From assembly GCF_000003855.2 (NCBI RefSeq), contig NW_003101663.1:182033-246032 (forward strand): 64,000 nucleotides of DNA. The letters run 5' to 3'. Shown in pieces: positions 11,791 through 23,706 of this stretch (its first letter is position 1; every line of letters begins with the position of its first letter). Below the pieces are notes generated by a model. The model did not search any database. It was not told where the DNA came from and saw only the letters and a list, made by a program, of their open reading frames with translations. This DNA comes from Blastomyces gilchristii SLH14081 (lineage: Eukaryota; Ascomycota; Eurotiomycetes; Onygenales; Ajellomycetaceae). The position numbers and the translations under genes were made by a program.

Positions 11791-13597
11791 ATGACCACAG
11801 ACGCAGGAAAAATGGACGTCGACTTCGCCATCAAGCCCGAGGCCGTTACGCCCGCCATCCCGACATCAGAGTGGCCGTTGTTGTTGAAGAACTATGATAA
11901 ACGTATGTCCCTTGTGTCTATAAATATGAAATATATACATACTCAATATTTTCTTTCCCCCTCGGGCATTTGTTGTGGAATTTTAGTTGGAAGGAAACTG
12001 ACCGCTTGGAAAATTATACAGTGCTCGTCCGAACCGGTCACTTCACTCCCATCCCGGCTGGTTGCACGCCCCTGAAGCGCGACCTGAAATCATATATTAG
12101 TTCTGGTGTCATTAACCTGGACAAGCCGTCGAATCCATCCAGTCATGAGGTTGTGGCATGGATGAAGAGGATATTGAGGTTCGTTTTTACCTGCTCGTTT
12201 TACCTCGAGATGGGGAGGCGAAATGCGAAAAATAAAGCAAGGCGTAAAATTGACAACCTGGATTTTAATTCCACAGAGTTGAGAAAACCGGTCACAGCGG
12301 AACCCTCGACCCAAAGGTCACAGGGTGCCTAATTGTCTGTATCGACCGTGCGACGCGCCTCGTCAAATCCCAGCAAGGCGCCGGAAAGGAGTACGTGTGT
12401 GTGATCCGTCTGCACGATAAGATCCCCGGCGGAGAAGCGCAGTTTGCCCGCGCCCTCGAGACCCTCACGGGCGCCCTTTTCCAACGCCCGCCCTTGATCT
12501 CCGCTGTCAAACGCCAGCTGCGTATCCGCACGATCCACGAAAGCAAGCTATATGAGTTCGACAACGATAGGCATCTGGGCGTGTTCTGGGTGAGCTGTGA
12601 GGCGGGTACCTATATTCGGACGCTTTGTGTGCATCTAGGACTGTTGCTGGGTGTTGGTGCGCATATGCAGGAGCTGCGGCGAGTAAGGAGTGGAGCGATG
12701 GATGAGAAGGATGGGATGGTGACGCTGCATGATGTGCTTGATGCACAGTGGATGATGGATAATAACCGTGACGAATCGTATCTGCGACGGGTTATCCGGC
12801 CGCTGGAGAGCTTGCTTACCTCGTACAAGCGCATTGTAGTTAAGGATAGCGCTGTTAATGCCGTTTGCTATGGTGCTAAGCTTATGATTCCTGGATTGTT
12901 GCGGTTTGGTAAGTGGTCATATGGTGGTGTCTTTTTCAAAGATATCAAATTTGCGTGGGAATTTGAAGCTGATAAACTTTTTCCCTATAGAGGCGGGAAT
13001 TGAAATCCACGAAGAAGTAGTCCTCATGACTACCAAGGGTGAGGCTATTGCCATCGCAATCGCCCAAATGTCGACCGTCGAACTTTCGACGTGCGATCAC
13101 GGTGTCGTGGCCAAAGTGAAGCGTTGTATCATGGAGCGTGATCTCTACCCGCGCAAATGGGGTCTAGGTCCGGTTGCATTGGAAAAGAAGAAGCTCAAGT
13201 CTGATGGCAAACTTGATGTTAGTCTCATTTCCTTTTCCTACGTCCACCTTGACGACTTATACTAACTATTGTCTAGAAATATGGCCGACCAAACGAGAAA
13301 ACTCCCGCGAAATGGAACGCTGAGTACAAGGATTTCAACGCCCCATTAGCTAGTGCTGCAGGAGATTCTTCTGCTGCTCCTGCTGCCGCCAAGGAATCCG
13401 CCCCAGCTCCTCAAGTAAATGGAAGCTCGCCGGCCGCGGAAGAAGATGACGAGAAGAAGCGGAAGCGACGCGAGGGCGAGACTGCCGAGGAGCGGGCCGA
13501 ACGAAAACGCAGAAAGAAGGAGAAGAAGGAGAAGAAGGAAAAGAAAGAAAGAAGAAAATCGAAACAAGCGGCAAAGAGCGACGATGAGAGCGAGTAA
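11791..13597 (+). CDS. CBF5: H/ACA ribonucleoprotein pseudouridine synthase Cbf5 (dyskerin)
   Basis: Catalytic subunit of nucleolar H/ACA snoRNPs, converting uridine to pseudouridine in rRNA and snRNA. Five exons, 11791-11902, 12022-12178, 12277-12908, 12991-13217 and 13277-13597, read as a 482-residue protein. Exon 2 has the dyskerin-like [13 protein letters not shown] and [19 protein letters not shown]; exon 3 opens with [14 protein letters not shown], holding the catalytic Asp of the TruB family, then [43 protein letters not shown] and the PUA region start; exon 4 supplies [19 protein letters not shown]. The C terminus is Lys/Glu/Arg-rich ([12 protein letters not shown]), as in the nucleolar-targeting tails of fungal Cbf5. 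Length matches yeast (483). Introns are short with canonical ends. No odd features in the catalytic core. Confidence 0.96.
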
Positions 13598-14347
13598 AAT
13601 GGAGCATGTGAAAAGGAAAGAAAGGATTGTGTCTTGAAGCGGCTTATTACTATTTTCCCCTCCAAACCGATGCTGCTCTCGACACTGACTCGTTATTTTC
13701 CTTTTTATTTGATTTTCTTGTATCATATTCGTTTGCTCTGCTCCCTTGCTTAAGTTCTTTGCCTTTCTGGCCTGTTGTTTTGTCTATTTACATTTTTCTT
13801 CGCGGAGTTTTTGGGAAAAACTGGAGTTCTGTTTCCTGTTGTCAATTTTTTCTTGTTATCTTCCTGTGAATGTGTTCTGCGAAATGCGATAATTTCTCCA
13901 AGGAGTCTACGTGTGAGTGTGTTCAATGTATGTATGTTTGTGTCATCTATTCCATGGCTGGTTATCAGTTTTTGTATTTGGAAATACAAAGAACCAGCTT
14001 TATTTCTTGCATATCTCAATATGATGAATGTTATTATCTCTGAATGAAGAGCCTCTCTCCGTTTTGCATTCTGTAATGCGTAACATCAACTAGCAATCGG
14101 GGATAATCCAGTGACCCAGCTTGCATGGTCACATGTCCCGTCCTCACCTGGGCAAGTTCTCCAACAAACGTCATTCCATCTCCACCTCCACCTCCGCTGC
14201 TGCCACAATGCAAAACAACAAGCGATATCCGATTTACAGATAATATCCGGCATCCCAGCAGCTACAGAAGGAGAAACTCTACCCTCTCTAATTTAACTTC
14301 GCCGCAATCGCCCCACGCCCACGCCCGCGGCCACTTCCCCGCCCCTC
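13598..14347. other. Intergenic region between CBF5 and FYV10
   Basis: 750 bp between co-directional genes. The left part is T-rich, consistent with the CBF5 3' UTR; the part near 14,290-14,340 is C-rich and is likely the FYV10 leader. The open frames here are low-complexity and unsupported. Confidence 0.5.
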
Positions 14348-15807
14348 ATGGCTGCGGAGCTTACCTCCATCAAGCTCAACCCAGAGAGCCACCTGCTCCT
14401 GGTATATATTAACTCCCGCGACTGCATACTTTACAAAAGTTCCAACATAACTAACAAAAGGAAATAATAAACTACAGGACCAACCTCTCCTCCGCCTCCC
14501 TCACGAACTCGCTCGCCGCAACTTCAAATCTGTCCAACGTATCGTCGAGCGGGAACGAGACTATGTCCTCCCATACCTCAAAGAAACAGCCAACGCCTCC
14601 CTCTCCGGCAGCCAAGATGCCACCCAAACCCTCTCCGCTCTCGACACCATGATAAACCGCATGCAGGGCCTAAAGCGGAAAATGGAGGCCTTGCAGGACG
14701 AGGAGAAGAAGATCCTGACGCAGTCGCGGAAGCGCATCCAGCATCTTGAAGACCTGTATAAGATCCCAAGCCTGGCAGATGTCAAGTATGAGGAGTGGTC
14801 GCGAATACGGTTGAACTGGCTATTGGTGGACTATATGCTGCGGTCTGGGTATGTGGATAGCGCAAGGCAGTTAGCGGCTGAGAAGGGGATTGAGGACCTG
14901 GTGGATTTGAGCGTGTTTGTGCAGTGTCAGCGGATTGCGGAGAGTTTGGGGCGAGGAGAGACTAAGGAGGCGTTGACGTGGTGTGGGGAGAATAAAGTAG
15001 GGTTAAAGAAGATTCAGGTATATTTTTCTCTTCGTCATATTTTCGTTGTCGCTAGCATGCACTCTAGATTGACTTGATGATTAACGGGCGTTTTTGCAGA
15101 GTAATCTTGAGTTCGAGCTACGATTACAACAGTACATTGAGATGGTGCGGGCGGGTGATAAAGCTGAAGCGAGACAACATGCCAAAAGGTACTTGTCACC
15201 GCATAGCGAGACTCAGGCGAAGGATATTCGACGTGCAGCTGGTCTCCTCGTGTTCTCCCCTGACACAGAAGCGGCACCTTATAAGGTCAGTCTGGAGGAG
15301 GAAGAAATTGCATGAACAGCCCCTAATCTCCACCATCAAGGTTTGAAGGTAAAATAAACTAACCCATCCGTCTAGGATATGTACTCATCATCCCGCTGGC
15401 AATACCTCTCAGACCTCTTTATCCGAACCCACCACGACCTCCTCGCACTCTCTTCCCGCCCACTTCTCCAGATAGCCCTGTCGGCGGGCCTCTCCGCGCT
15501 CAAGACACCATCCTGCCATTCCGCCTACGCATCTTCTAGCTCCAATCCCAATTCCATAACCACATCCGTGTGCCCGATATGTTCGACTGAATTAAACGAG
15601 CTGGCGCGCCACATGCCGTACGCGCATCATACCAAAAGTTATGTTGAGAATGATCCCATGGTCTTACCAAATGGACGTATCTACGGGCGCCAAAGGTTAC
15701 TGGATATGTGTAAGAAGTCAGGCTTTGTGGCACCGGGGAAGATCAAGGATCCGACGACGGGTGAGGAGTTTGACGAGAAGGACATGAAGAAGGTTTATAT
15801 TTCATAG
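14348..15807 (+). CDS. FYV10: Fyv10/Gid9, CTLH ubiquitin-ligase subunit (MAEA homologue)
   Basis: Subunit of the GID/CTLH E3 ligase that marks gluconeogenic enzymes for degradation in yeast; Gid9 with Gid2 forms the RING pair. Four exons, 14348-14401, 14478-15017, 15100-15285 and 15376-15807, give 403 residues. After a short MAAELTSIKLNPESHLLL start there is a coiled coil (about residues 20-110), the LisH-like WLLVDYMLRSGYVDSARQL, the CTLH/CRA segment (QCQRIAESLGRGETKEALTWC, then LEFELRLQQYIEMVRAGD), KDIRRAAGLLVF and a C-terminal degenerate RING starting CPICSTELNELARHMPYAHH, with PNGRIYGRQRLLDM. The RING has a CxxC and a HxxxxHH cluster, as typical of Gid9. All introns are in phase 0. Downstream is convergent with the Bmt5-like gene. 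Confidence 0.93.
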
Positions 15808-16116
15808 CATTTTTTGATTTTATATATTCTTTAAGAATTCTGCTTTTTTTACCCGTCCATGGCGTTTTAAGGGAGGGATGGCTGGGAAGGAATGGGATTT
15901 CCCCTCTATTTGGAGTTTCACTTATCGCACATATCTCAATACTAGGCACATACTTTTAATAGTTGCTATCATTACATATTTCTACATATATATATAACAT
16001 CATCGAAGTTATAATTCCCACCATCGCTTCGAAGGCATAGTCATTTCCGGAGATTCTTCACCAAAAATAATATACACCAACATTAAAACCATAACGGCCC
16101 AAAGAGCTGAACCCGC
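15808..16116. other. Convergent 3' region of FYV10 and the Bmt5-like gene
   Basis: 309 bp between two convergent stop codons, AT-rich, with a TA run near 15,985-15,995. Only 3' UTR sequence is expected; nothing else is seen. Confidence 0.55.
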
Positions 16117-17976
16117 TTAATCACTATCATCATCGCTATTCTCCCCACCTCTCCCCTTACCCCCTTTCTTACTTTTCTTCCCGCCAGCAGCACCCGCTCC
16201 CCCAACTCCCTCAGCCCCCCTCTTCTCAAAAACATACATCCTCGCCTCCCTATCTTCTCCCCTCCACCCACCCCTCCCAGGACCACCATTCCGCTTCTCG
16301 ATCTCGCCAATCGTACGCGCATGCGAGTAACCAGGATAACTAGCCCAGGGAAACCGGAAGCTAGTAACGACACGCAAGCCCGCATGGCGCGCCAAGTCGC
16401 GGATATTCCAGAGCGTATAAGGTTCCCCTTCGAAGAGGGAGACGAGGATTTGACCTGGGGTTGTGCGTGGGTGTTGTTTCTCTTCCTTCTCAATATCACT
16501 GCCGGTGCTAGGTTCGGAATGGGAGTCAGGCCAGTCATCATCGTCATCGTCACACTCATCTCCATCCCCATCATCCCCGTCCTGGGAAGTAGTGGGCAGC
16601 ACCACCGGCTCTGAAAGGAGCGGTATGCACGCTTTAAAGAACGAGACGAGTAGCTCTTGGTTCGCGCGTACCTGCCGGTTTACATCTGTACTCAAGCCGC
16701 CGACGTGAGGGAAGTTGAAGCAGATTATGTCCCAGGGACCGCCGCGGCCGGTATGTTGCTGGTGGTTTTGATGTTGGGGGGAATTAATAGCGTCCTTCCA
16801 TGGACGGTGATTTTTGTTTTTGCCAGCGGGCAAGGGAGCGGTGGCGCGAGGGAATCCGTTGCGTATAGCCTGGCCTCCGCCGGCAGGTCCGGAGCCTAGT
16901 TTACGGGCATCGATGGAGAAGAGGACTTTCGGGACCTGGTTCTTGGCATCTTGTGTCTCTGGGCGCTTTTCTATATCTTGAGTTTTCGGATTCAGATTCT
17001 CATCCTTCGCGTCCCGCTCCTCCCTTTCCTCGTTATTGCGATCGTCACTTTCAAAACCTTCAATCTGTTCCCTCTTTCGTTTCAAGATTTTAGACGGCGA
17101 CGAAGACGTTTCTGAACCACGCGAACATAGCTTCTCAATATGCAACTTTGCCTGTGGATATTTCTCATAAAGTGCCTGCTCAGCATCGTAGCTGGTGGCA
17201 AGCAGATTTTTGCAGCCGTAATGCACCGCAAGAGACAGGGCAAATGAGAAATCTCCTGTTTTGGGATGTTAGATATTATTGTCCCTTCAGGCTTGTTTGG
17301 AATGGTATATTCGCTGAGGGGAAATATATAAGTACATATATGTACATACATATCAAGCATGCAGATGACAGCACAGAAAAGATATAGGAACGTAGATGTA
17401 AAATCCAGAGAGTTGAAACAGGAACAAAAATAGGATAGGATGTAAAGAACGGTGCGCCTCCAGGTGTTGTGCGCAGTGATAGGAATGATACATGCTTGTT
17501 TCCCCCAATAGTTTCGAAATATTAGAATACCAGGAGTTTCATACATTTTTTTACTTTTGGGATAAGTTTCCCTCTGCTTCACGCAGAAACAGCATAAAGA
17601 AATCGTTCTGAGCTGTCTGACTGATATCTGCAAGTAGACGCTCGAGAAAAAAAGAAAAAAAAAAGCCCTAACCTTCTCCAACCAACAAAATCCGATCTCG
17701 CTTCTGAAATGGAATTGTCGGAGGCCGACTCTGTGCATTTGCATTTGCATTTGCATTCGCATTCTTCGAGTTTGGTTTCTCCTTTGCACTCCCGCTCCCC
17801 TGGGCATCTTTGAAAGCCGGTGCAGACGTTGAAACTCTCGAGAAGCTTTTCATTTTCTTATGCCCACCGGGGCCAGCACCACCAGCTCTTGAATTGACAG
17901 CAGCTGTAGAACTTCTACTTTTGTGTCTATCAAGGTGGTGGAAGTTGGTGATGCGTGGCTTTTTGGACTTGCCCAT
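16117..17976 (-). CDS. Bmt5-like 25S rRNA (uridine-N3) methyltransferase
   Basis: Predicted SAM-dependent methyltransferase of the nucleolus that modifies a 25S rRNA uridine. Two exons, 17976-17673 and 17255-16117, join within the SAM-binding loop: RILLVGEG-DFSFALSLAVHYGC, which makes the splice convincing, and give 480 residues. Next come LLATSYDAEQALYEKYP, a long low-complexity insert rich in Lys/Glu/Asp, then the family signatures WDIICFNFPHVGG, NQELLVSFFKACIPLL, GQILVSLFEGEPYTLWNIRDLA and FPWASYPGYSHARTIG. The N terminus is basic (MGKSKKPRITNFHHLDRHKS) and carries an Asn-Ala repeat (17,737-17,760). The C terminus is Lys/Gly-rich and acidic at the end. The intron is 417 bp, long for this neighbourhood. 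An acidic Asp-rich spacer (around 16,520-16,575) interrupts the C-terminal half. The gene name is by homology of motifs. Confidence 0.88.
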
Positions 17977-19316
17977 TTTTGGGATTGATTATCTTGGACG
18001 ATCACGTTAAATAACAGAGAGAAAGAGAAATAAAAAAATGTGAATATGAAATGCACGAAAATGTGGGATTATCAAGGTTACAAGGTAAGGTAACTTGTTG
18101 GATATTTGATTGAGCGTGGTGCGCGTGAAATTGATGGAGGCGGACGTTGCTGGAAGGTTTTGATAGAATCTGAAAAAAAAAAAAAAAAATTGTCCTTTCT
18201 CAGCATGGTGAAACAGCAACTTATTTTGTATATATGAAAATCAGAAACTAGATAAGTCACGGATATTCTATAGTTATTTCTCTTGTATTTATTAACTGCG
18301 GAGTATTCATTATTCAAATAATCTAATAAATGCTTGAAATGATTTGTTTCGAGGTAGCCTTAATTCAAGTTGTGTGAAGTAACTGACAGTACACAACCCA
18401 CAATTCAATGAATAAAAGAGAGAAACTAACACCATATTTTCTTTACATGCCCATTGGAAGAAAATAAAATAAATCAACGGAACAGAAGGGAAATCAGCCC
18501 GTATTCTTCTCTACCACCCTAGTTATTTATGTATGTACAGGTAAATGTGTGAGGTAATAATAGTAGCAGAAAACAACAGAAAACCCAACAGGCCAGGAGG
18601 AAAATAGGCAAGCAAAAAATGCAAGCCTTGCTCAAAATCCTTATCCCACGCGCCTCATGAAGAAATAGACTCTGACTCCAAAAAATTTTGAAAATGAGTT
18701 TAAAAGTTGAAGATGGGAAGAATAGAAACGACATGGGTTCGAAACGAGAAAAATATGTTGAAAACAGAGGCCACGAAGGTTTATTATTATAAGTAGGCAA
18801 ACGGGATTAAAACAATATCGACGAAGTAGAAGGGGAACGGTCAAAAACGAAAATAAAATAGGAAGGGGAAAAAATAGAGGTAACGAGAAAAGGGCAACGA
18901 ATTTTATATGGTGACCCTTCAGGAGCTCCGCCAATTCAAAACTCGACAGTAAGACCAAGTGATGGAAATATAAAGTGGTTATATATTTCAATAAATCTAA
19001 TAGAAAAATTCTCCCCTGCTAACAAGAATTCAGGCCATTGCGTCCTGGATCGCAGCAGGCCAGTCAGGGAAGAGAACGTATCGCATGCATGTTGTGGTCT
19101 GAGGTAGCTTTATATATCTAAGAGATGCAAAACAAGAAATACTGCAATGGAAAGCCGTACATGCTTGAGGTTTCACACATCAGCCAGGCTTCCTCATTCA
19201 TTTATAGCGCCAGTAGTTTACTTCCTGGAAACGACTAGCCGTTAATGGGCTCAGTTTCGGTAGCCACCGTCGGCATTAAAAAGGGCACCGGAGAAGTATG
19301 TATATCATCCAAATTC
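17977..19316. other. Intergenic region between BMT5-like and VRG4 genes
   Basis: 1.34 kb between two minus-strand genes: VRG4 3' UTR on the right, BMT5-like promoter on the left. AT-rich with a poly-A run near 18,173-18,189. Several minus-strand open frames (18,078-18,317; 18,519-18,991) are Phe/Leu/Ser-rich and look like chance frames in T-rich DNA. Confidence 0.5.
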
Positions 19317-20630
19317 TTAGGATTTAAGTCCGTCTCTCATGCTTTGGCTGCTGGCGCTTATTGGAGGATTGGATGTGGGAAGGACGCCGATTCTGGGCCT
19401 CGAGTTTTGTTTAACCTTTGCCATGGCATACACGAGACCGCTGACAAAGCCAACGAAAATGGCGGAGACGCTGGGGAAGGTCACCGGGGCGTCGAAGAAG
19501 ATGAGGCCGGACAAGGCAATGGGAAGCTTGTTCAGTGCTCCCACCATGGAATAAGTTGTGGACGATGTCACCCGCACACACCATGCAGAGGTGTATGAGA
19601 TGAAAACGGAGGACAAGCCTGAGAAAATCATCGCCATGATAATGCGGCTGCGAGTCTCTGTGGGGAAGTTCAAGTTCACGTTCTCTGATGACCAGTCTTC
19701 CACGACAAGAGAGGCAACTAGAATGATAGGAATGGAGAGGAGGTTGTTGTAGAACATGGTGTCAAAGTCCTTGAAGTTGGTCAACTTGATTCTCTTGCGC
19801 ATGCCGAGAACGTAAGTGGCAGTGCACAGGCAGTTGATCAACATCCAGACGTATCCAGCATTGAGCGTTGAAATTTTGCTTGTAGCATCCACGCCTACTG
19901 CTGAAAGTGCATAGTTTATATCAGCCCAGGCCGCAATGATGGAACTCAGAACCATTAAGCCGAATGAGAACAGCACCATGCCGGTGACTGAGCCTCCAAA
20001 CCACAGCACCTCGCCGTACGCGATCAGGATAATTGTCAAGTTCTTGAAGATAGTATATACGGGGATGGAGAGAAACTGCAAGGCCTTAGTGCCGGTGTAT
20101 ATCATGCCGATGAGGAGGAGAGAAATTGGAAACCCTATTAAATTAAAGAATTAGATTTATTGTCTCCCCATTATAGGAATAAAGAAAGAGACGAAAGATT
20201 TCCAAAGGGAAGCTTACATTTCTTCGCCTCGTCTATATTAAAATCGCGAAAAGTGATGATTTTCAAGGACTTGGCAGTTTGAATTGCAGCAACGCAAACA
20301 AGAGACTAAACAAAATAGATATGGTGTCAATCAGACAATCCCAAGGACAGTAGGGAATGCAAAGTGGGATATGATTCAGCCTACCTGGACACACAGAAGG
20401 AAAAAGTTCAAGTTAAATGAAGTCCCTGACAAAACATATTTATTTGTAACGGTCATCAGAATCGAAGAACAGCAGTAGGAGAATACGGGGAGAGCGGAGC
20501 TTTGAGCATATGAGGAGCGTGATGCAGGGAGTCGAGGTTGCGATGGTGGTGGAGCATCGAATCGTTTGTTATTGGCATCCAATTTGTCCATATCAATGGC
20601 GTAGTCATCATTTCTCTTATCGTCCGCCAT
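19317..20630 (-). CDS. VRG4: GDP-mannose transporter, Golgi (Vrg4/GmtA)
   Basis: Imports GDP-mannose into the Golgi lumen in exchange for GMP, feeding protein and lipid mannosylation. Three exons on the minus strand, 20630-20385, 20305-20218 and 20134-19317, give a 383-residue multi-pass protein. The N-terminal cytosolic part is polar (residues 1-45), then [81 protein letters not shown] and later [15 protein letters not shown]. The FKNLT and GALNK motifs are the GDP-mannose-binding elements known for this family. Length matches fungal Vrg4/GmtA (about 380). Introns are in phases 0 and 1. The C-terminal tail ([15 protein letters not shown]...) is cytosolic. Confidence 0.95.
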
Positions 20631-21987
20631 TTTGCACTGATTATTTCAAGAAGGGGTGAGAAAAGCGACGAGTTTGCAATATTAAAGGGGGCCGGTCGAG
20701 CGGGCAAGAGAAAGGAGGAGAGGAAGGCAGGAAAAGCGTTAAAGAAAACAATACAGGCTCCGAGAAAAGAAGAAGGAAAGCAGAAATCCTGACGAAGAAA
20801 ATAGCAATCAGAACAGATGACAAGTGAGTGGAATGAGCCTAACGACGGAGAGCGGGATCGGAGTGAAACAGCGGGAGGAAAAAAAGTAGGTTGAGATAGA
20901 TAATTCGGGGAGGTTAGAAATAGCCATAAATTACACATGCCCCGTCCTGGCGTTTCGCTGCTGTTTCGTCGCGGTGGGACTGTAATTTACGTATTATACG
21001 TAATCGGGTATTTCTCGCCAAAACCTGCCATTTTTCATTCTCAGCCTCTTCTCAGCCTCAACTGTCTATCTATCGCTCATCAAATATTAGAATAACAAGT
21101 CCAAAGACCTCACTATCAAAATCTAGCCCAGATAGAGCAAATCCATTTATAGTGCCCTCCTTAACTCTTCTAATTTGAAATTACCAAAGGCGTCGTCTCA
21201 GCTTGGATAAATGTCACTTCGTTCGATATGAAATCCTCAACCCGGTAGCGTTACCTGGCTAACTTCAACATGAAGCCAAGATGACCACTTTTTGTAGAAA
21301 CGTGGAAGCGGGCGCGACACTACTCTTCAATGTTTATCCCATTGAAACGGCTCTCTACTATGATACCAGTGGTAGCCTCCTCAATTTCAGCATATGTTCG
21401 ACAAAACATAACGGCGGGGCAGATATCGGGGGTGAGAAAGCAGGACGCTGGCCTGCTGATCCACTGTCAACCATCTCCGTGCTGCTTGTTTTCCAATTTG
21501 CTAATACTCCTAGCGGCGTCTCGAGTTGTATATTAGGGCTAATCACAAGGATCCATCTGTGACATGAAAGTAGTCACAATATATGCATCACAGGCAAAGT
21601 ACATGAACTAATATATCTAGGCAAGTATTGATGAAGTGTATACTATCATTTTTATCTCTTTTTATCTCTTTTTACCTGGTAATGTCAGGCAGATAATGAA
21701 CTTTGTAGATGTGTTCCTCTAGAAGCTCTCATAATCCGTACCTATTTAATCCGAAATGATAGCATGGTACTCCGTACATGTACAGTACATTAGAAGAAAA
21801 TTTCGTATACCAGTATGGTCTGATAAGGTTTGGCGCCGGCAGCGGGAAATCAAACCTTAAATCTTTAAATATTGAGAGCAACGACAACTGAAGATATTTG
21901 TCGCTCACCACCTTCGCCCCAAAGTTTCACGTCCTATTCTCTCAGTCTTCGGGATACCTGTGTTTCTAAACCATATTTTCTTTGTTA
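20631..21987. promoter_or_regulatory. Divergent promoter region of VRG4 and the phosphoesterase gene
   Basis: 1.36 kb between opposite starts. It includes a near-palindrome at 20,987-21,003 (separate entry), a T-rich repeat (TTTTTATCTC twice, 21,652-21,675) and no supported gene. Open frames near 21,281-21,562 show no domain. Confidence 0.5.
20987..21003. promoter_or_regulatory. Near-palindrome TTACGTATTATACGTAA
   Basis: Two inverted TTACGTA half-sites separated by three bases, about 360 bp upstream of the VRG4 start. Each half resembles a bZIP (Yap/ATF type) site. A regulatory role is inferred from sequence symmetry only. Confidence 0.3.
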
Positions 21988-22890
21988 ATGATGGCTCTTT
22001 CGAGACTGTTATCTCCCTTCCATTCGCGAAAGAGACTGCGCGTTCAGATTATGTCTGACCTTCACCTCGAAGTCTGCCAGCAGTATGCCAACTTCCATAT
22101 CACACCGCGAGCTGATCGTCTCATTCTAGCTGGCGATATTGGACGACTGGCAGATTACGAAGCTTTTCGTGACTTTCTACATTTGCAGTGTGAGCAATTC
22201 TTAGAAGTCTATCTCGTGTTGGGCAATCATGAATTCTTCGGTGTTTCCCGTGAACAAGGCCTGCGTCTGGCGTATATGCTTCAGCAGGAGCCGGGACTTA
22301 AGGATAAATTGACTGTAATGAATCAGAAGAGGGTGGATTTGCAGGATATCACTCTCTTAGGCTGTACTTTGCATTCGCATATACCGCCAGAAGACGAAGA
22401 GAGTGTTCGGAGCACGGTTAATGACTTCCGCCATATCGAGGGCTGGACAGTTTCTAAACATGTTACTGAGCATTTCAGCGATGTGAAGTGGCTGGCAGAT
22501 GAAATAACTTCAATTCGACAAACAGAATCTGCCCTGAAACGGAAGATCGTTGTGATCTCCCACCACGCCCCTTCAACGAAAGGGACCTCAAGGCCATTGG
22601 ACGAGGGCAGTCCATATAACTCGGCCTTTGCAACAAATCTCCTTGATGGAGATACGCAATCATGTTTCGAAACCGTGCAGTGTTGGATTTTTGGCCATAC
22701 GCATTATTCCACCGACATACTTCGAGGGCGGACGAGGCTTGTCAGCAATCAACGAGGCTACGTCTTTCCGAATAAAGAAAATAATGGGTCTAAAGCCCCG
22801 GACAGTTTTATGTCAAAAGTCATGAAGCCTAGAGTTAAAGGAAAACAGACGCAGGATACGTTTAATCCCGAGATGGTCATTGAAGTTTGA
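21988..22890 (+). CDS. Calcineurin-like metallophosphoesterase domain protein
   Basis: Single-exon gene; ATG at 21988 (a second ATG follows at once at 21991), stop at 22888-22890, 300 residues. It has the full metal-binding set of the metallophosphoesterase fold in order: SDLHLE (Asp, His), AGDIG (Asp), LGNHEFF (Asn, His), SHHAPS (His) and GHTHYSTD (two His). The N terminus is short and basic (SRLLSPFHSRKRLRVQ). The C-terminal 40 residues are Lys-rich and polar. Related fungal proteins are annotated only as Ser/Thr phosphatase-superfamily members; the real substrate is unknown. It is the last intact gene before the AT-rich block. Confidence 0.88.
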   Translation: MMALSRLLSPFHSRKRLRVQIMSDLHLEVCQQYANFHITPRADRLILAGDIGRLADYEAFRDFLHLQCEQFLEVYLVLGNHEFFGVSREQGLRLAYMLQQEPGLKDKLTVMNQKRVDLQDITLLGCTLHSHIPPEDEESVRSTVNDFRHIEGWTVSKHVTEHFSDVKWLADEITSIRQTESALKRKIVVISHHAPSTKGTSRPLDEGSPYNSAFATNLLDGDTQSCFETVQCWIFGHTHYSTDILRGRTRLVSNQRGYVFPNKENNGSKAPDSFMSKVMKPRVKGKQTQDTFNPEMVIEV

Positions 22891-23463
22891 GCTGTTTTCC
22901 GACCAGATGGTAAGGAGAATACAAAGATCACGCTCTCGGATTTCTCGACATGATGACAAGATCGATGCGAACTAAGGCGTAATAAATTGATTGCAACAAG
23001 GGAGCGTGGATGGCCTCATGATGTGTTGGAACCCGGGCTGGTGGGTTGTTTCATGTGGATTGCTACGATTTGAAACGAGGCGAAGACAAGTTCTACTATT
23101 CGCATTACCAAAGGCAAAATAAATAAATAAATAGAAAACTAAAGGGAGGCCCCGGGGGGTTAGGGGAGGGGACAAGGAAGATTCCAGGGTCCAACCCACC
23201 AACAGCCAGGACAACCTCCTCCTTTATCTTACATGTTCTTTCCCAGTTTCCAAATTGGCGATTCCGGCCTAACAAAGACTATACCCAGTAGTTCTGACAG
23301 CAATTCTACCTCATTTGTGGAGCGAAGCGAAGCAATATATTAGATGCTTTCAAAACCTGATTAGAATAGAAGATGAGTGAAAAAGTAAAAAGTGCACATC
23401 TTCCATGACTGCCTGTAGAGGAAGTCATAACAGCCTGTATAAAAAGCTGCAATAGTCTGTATA
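22891..23463. other. Last normal-GC stretch before the AT-rich block
   Basis: Holds the phosphoesterase 3' UTR and about 400 bp of non-coding sequence. GC content falls towards 23,400, and the first repeat begins at 23,464. No gene is supported. Confidence 0.55.
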
Positions 23464-23706
23464 TGTAAGAATAAGTGCTCGCAGGCGATTATTCGGGTGT
23501 TTGCAGCTTGGCATGATATGTACTGATAGCTACTAGAAGTATTCACAGTAGAAAGATAAATGTAGAGATTAAATGTATAATAGTATTCAAGCTGAGTTAT
23601 GAATAGTATTCACAAACTTCAGTCTATATAGTTATGTATAGTCAAGAACTGCTAATTCTATTAATTACACAAGAGATAGAAATAGAAATAAAGAATTCAT
23701 AAGAAG

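Noticed and set aside
17082..17807. 241-residue minus-strand frame across the Bmt5-like intron
   Set aside because: It runs through intron and both exons in the wrong frame; the spliced product restores the SAM-binding motif, which this frame does not.
21982..21987. TTG start two codons upstream of the phosphoesterase ATG
   Set aside because: Non-ATG initiation is not needed: tandem ATGs follow at 21,988 and 21,991.
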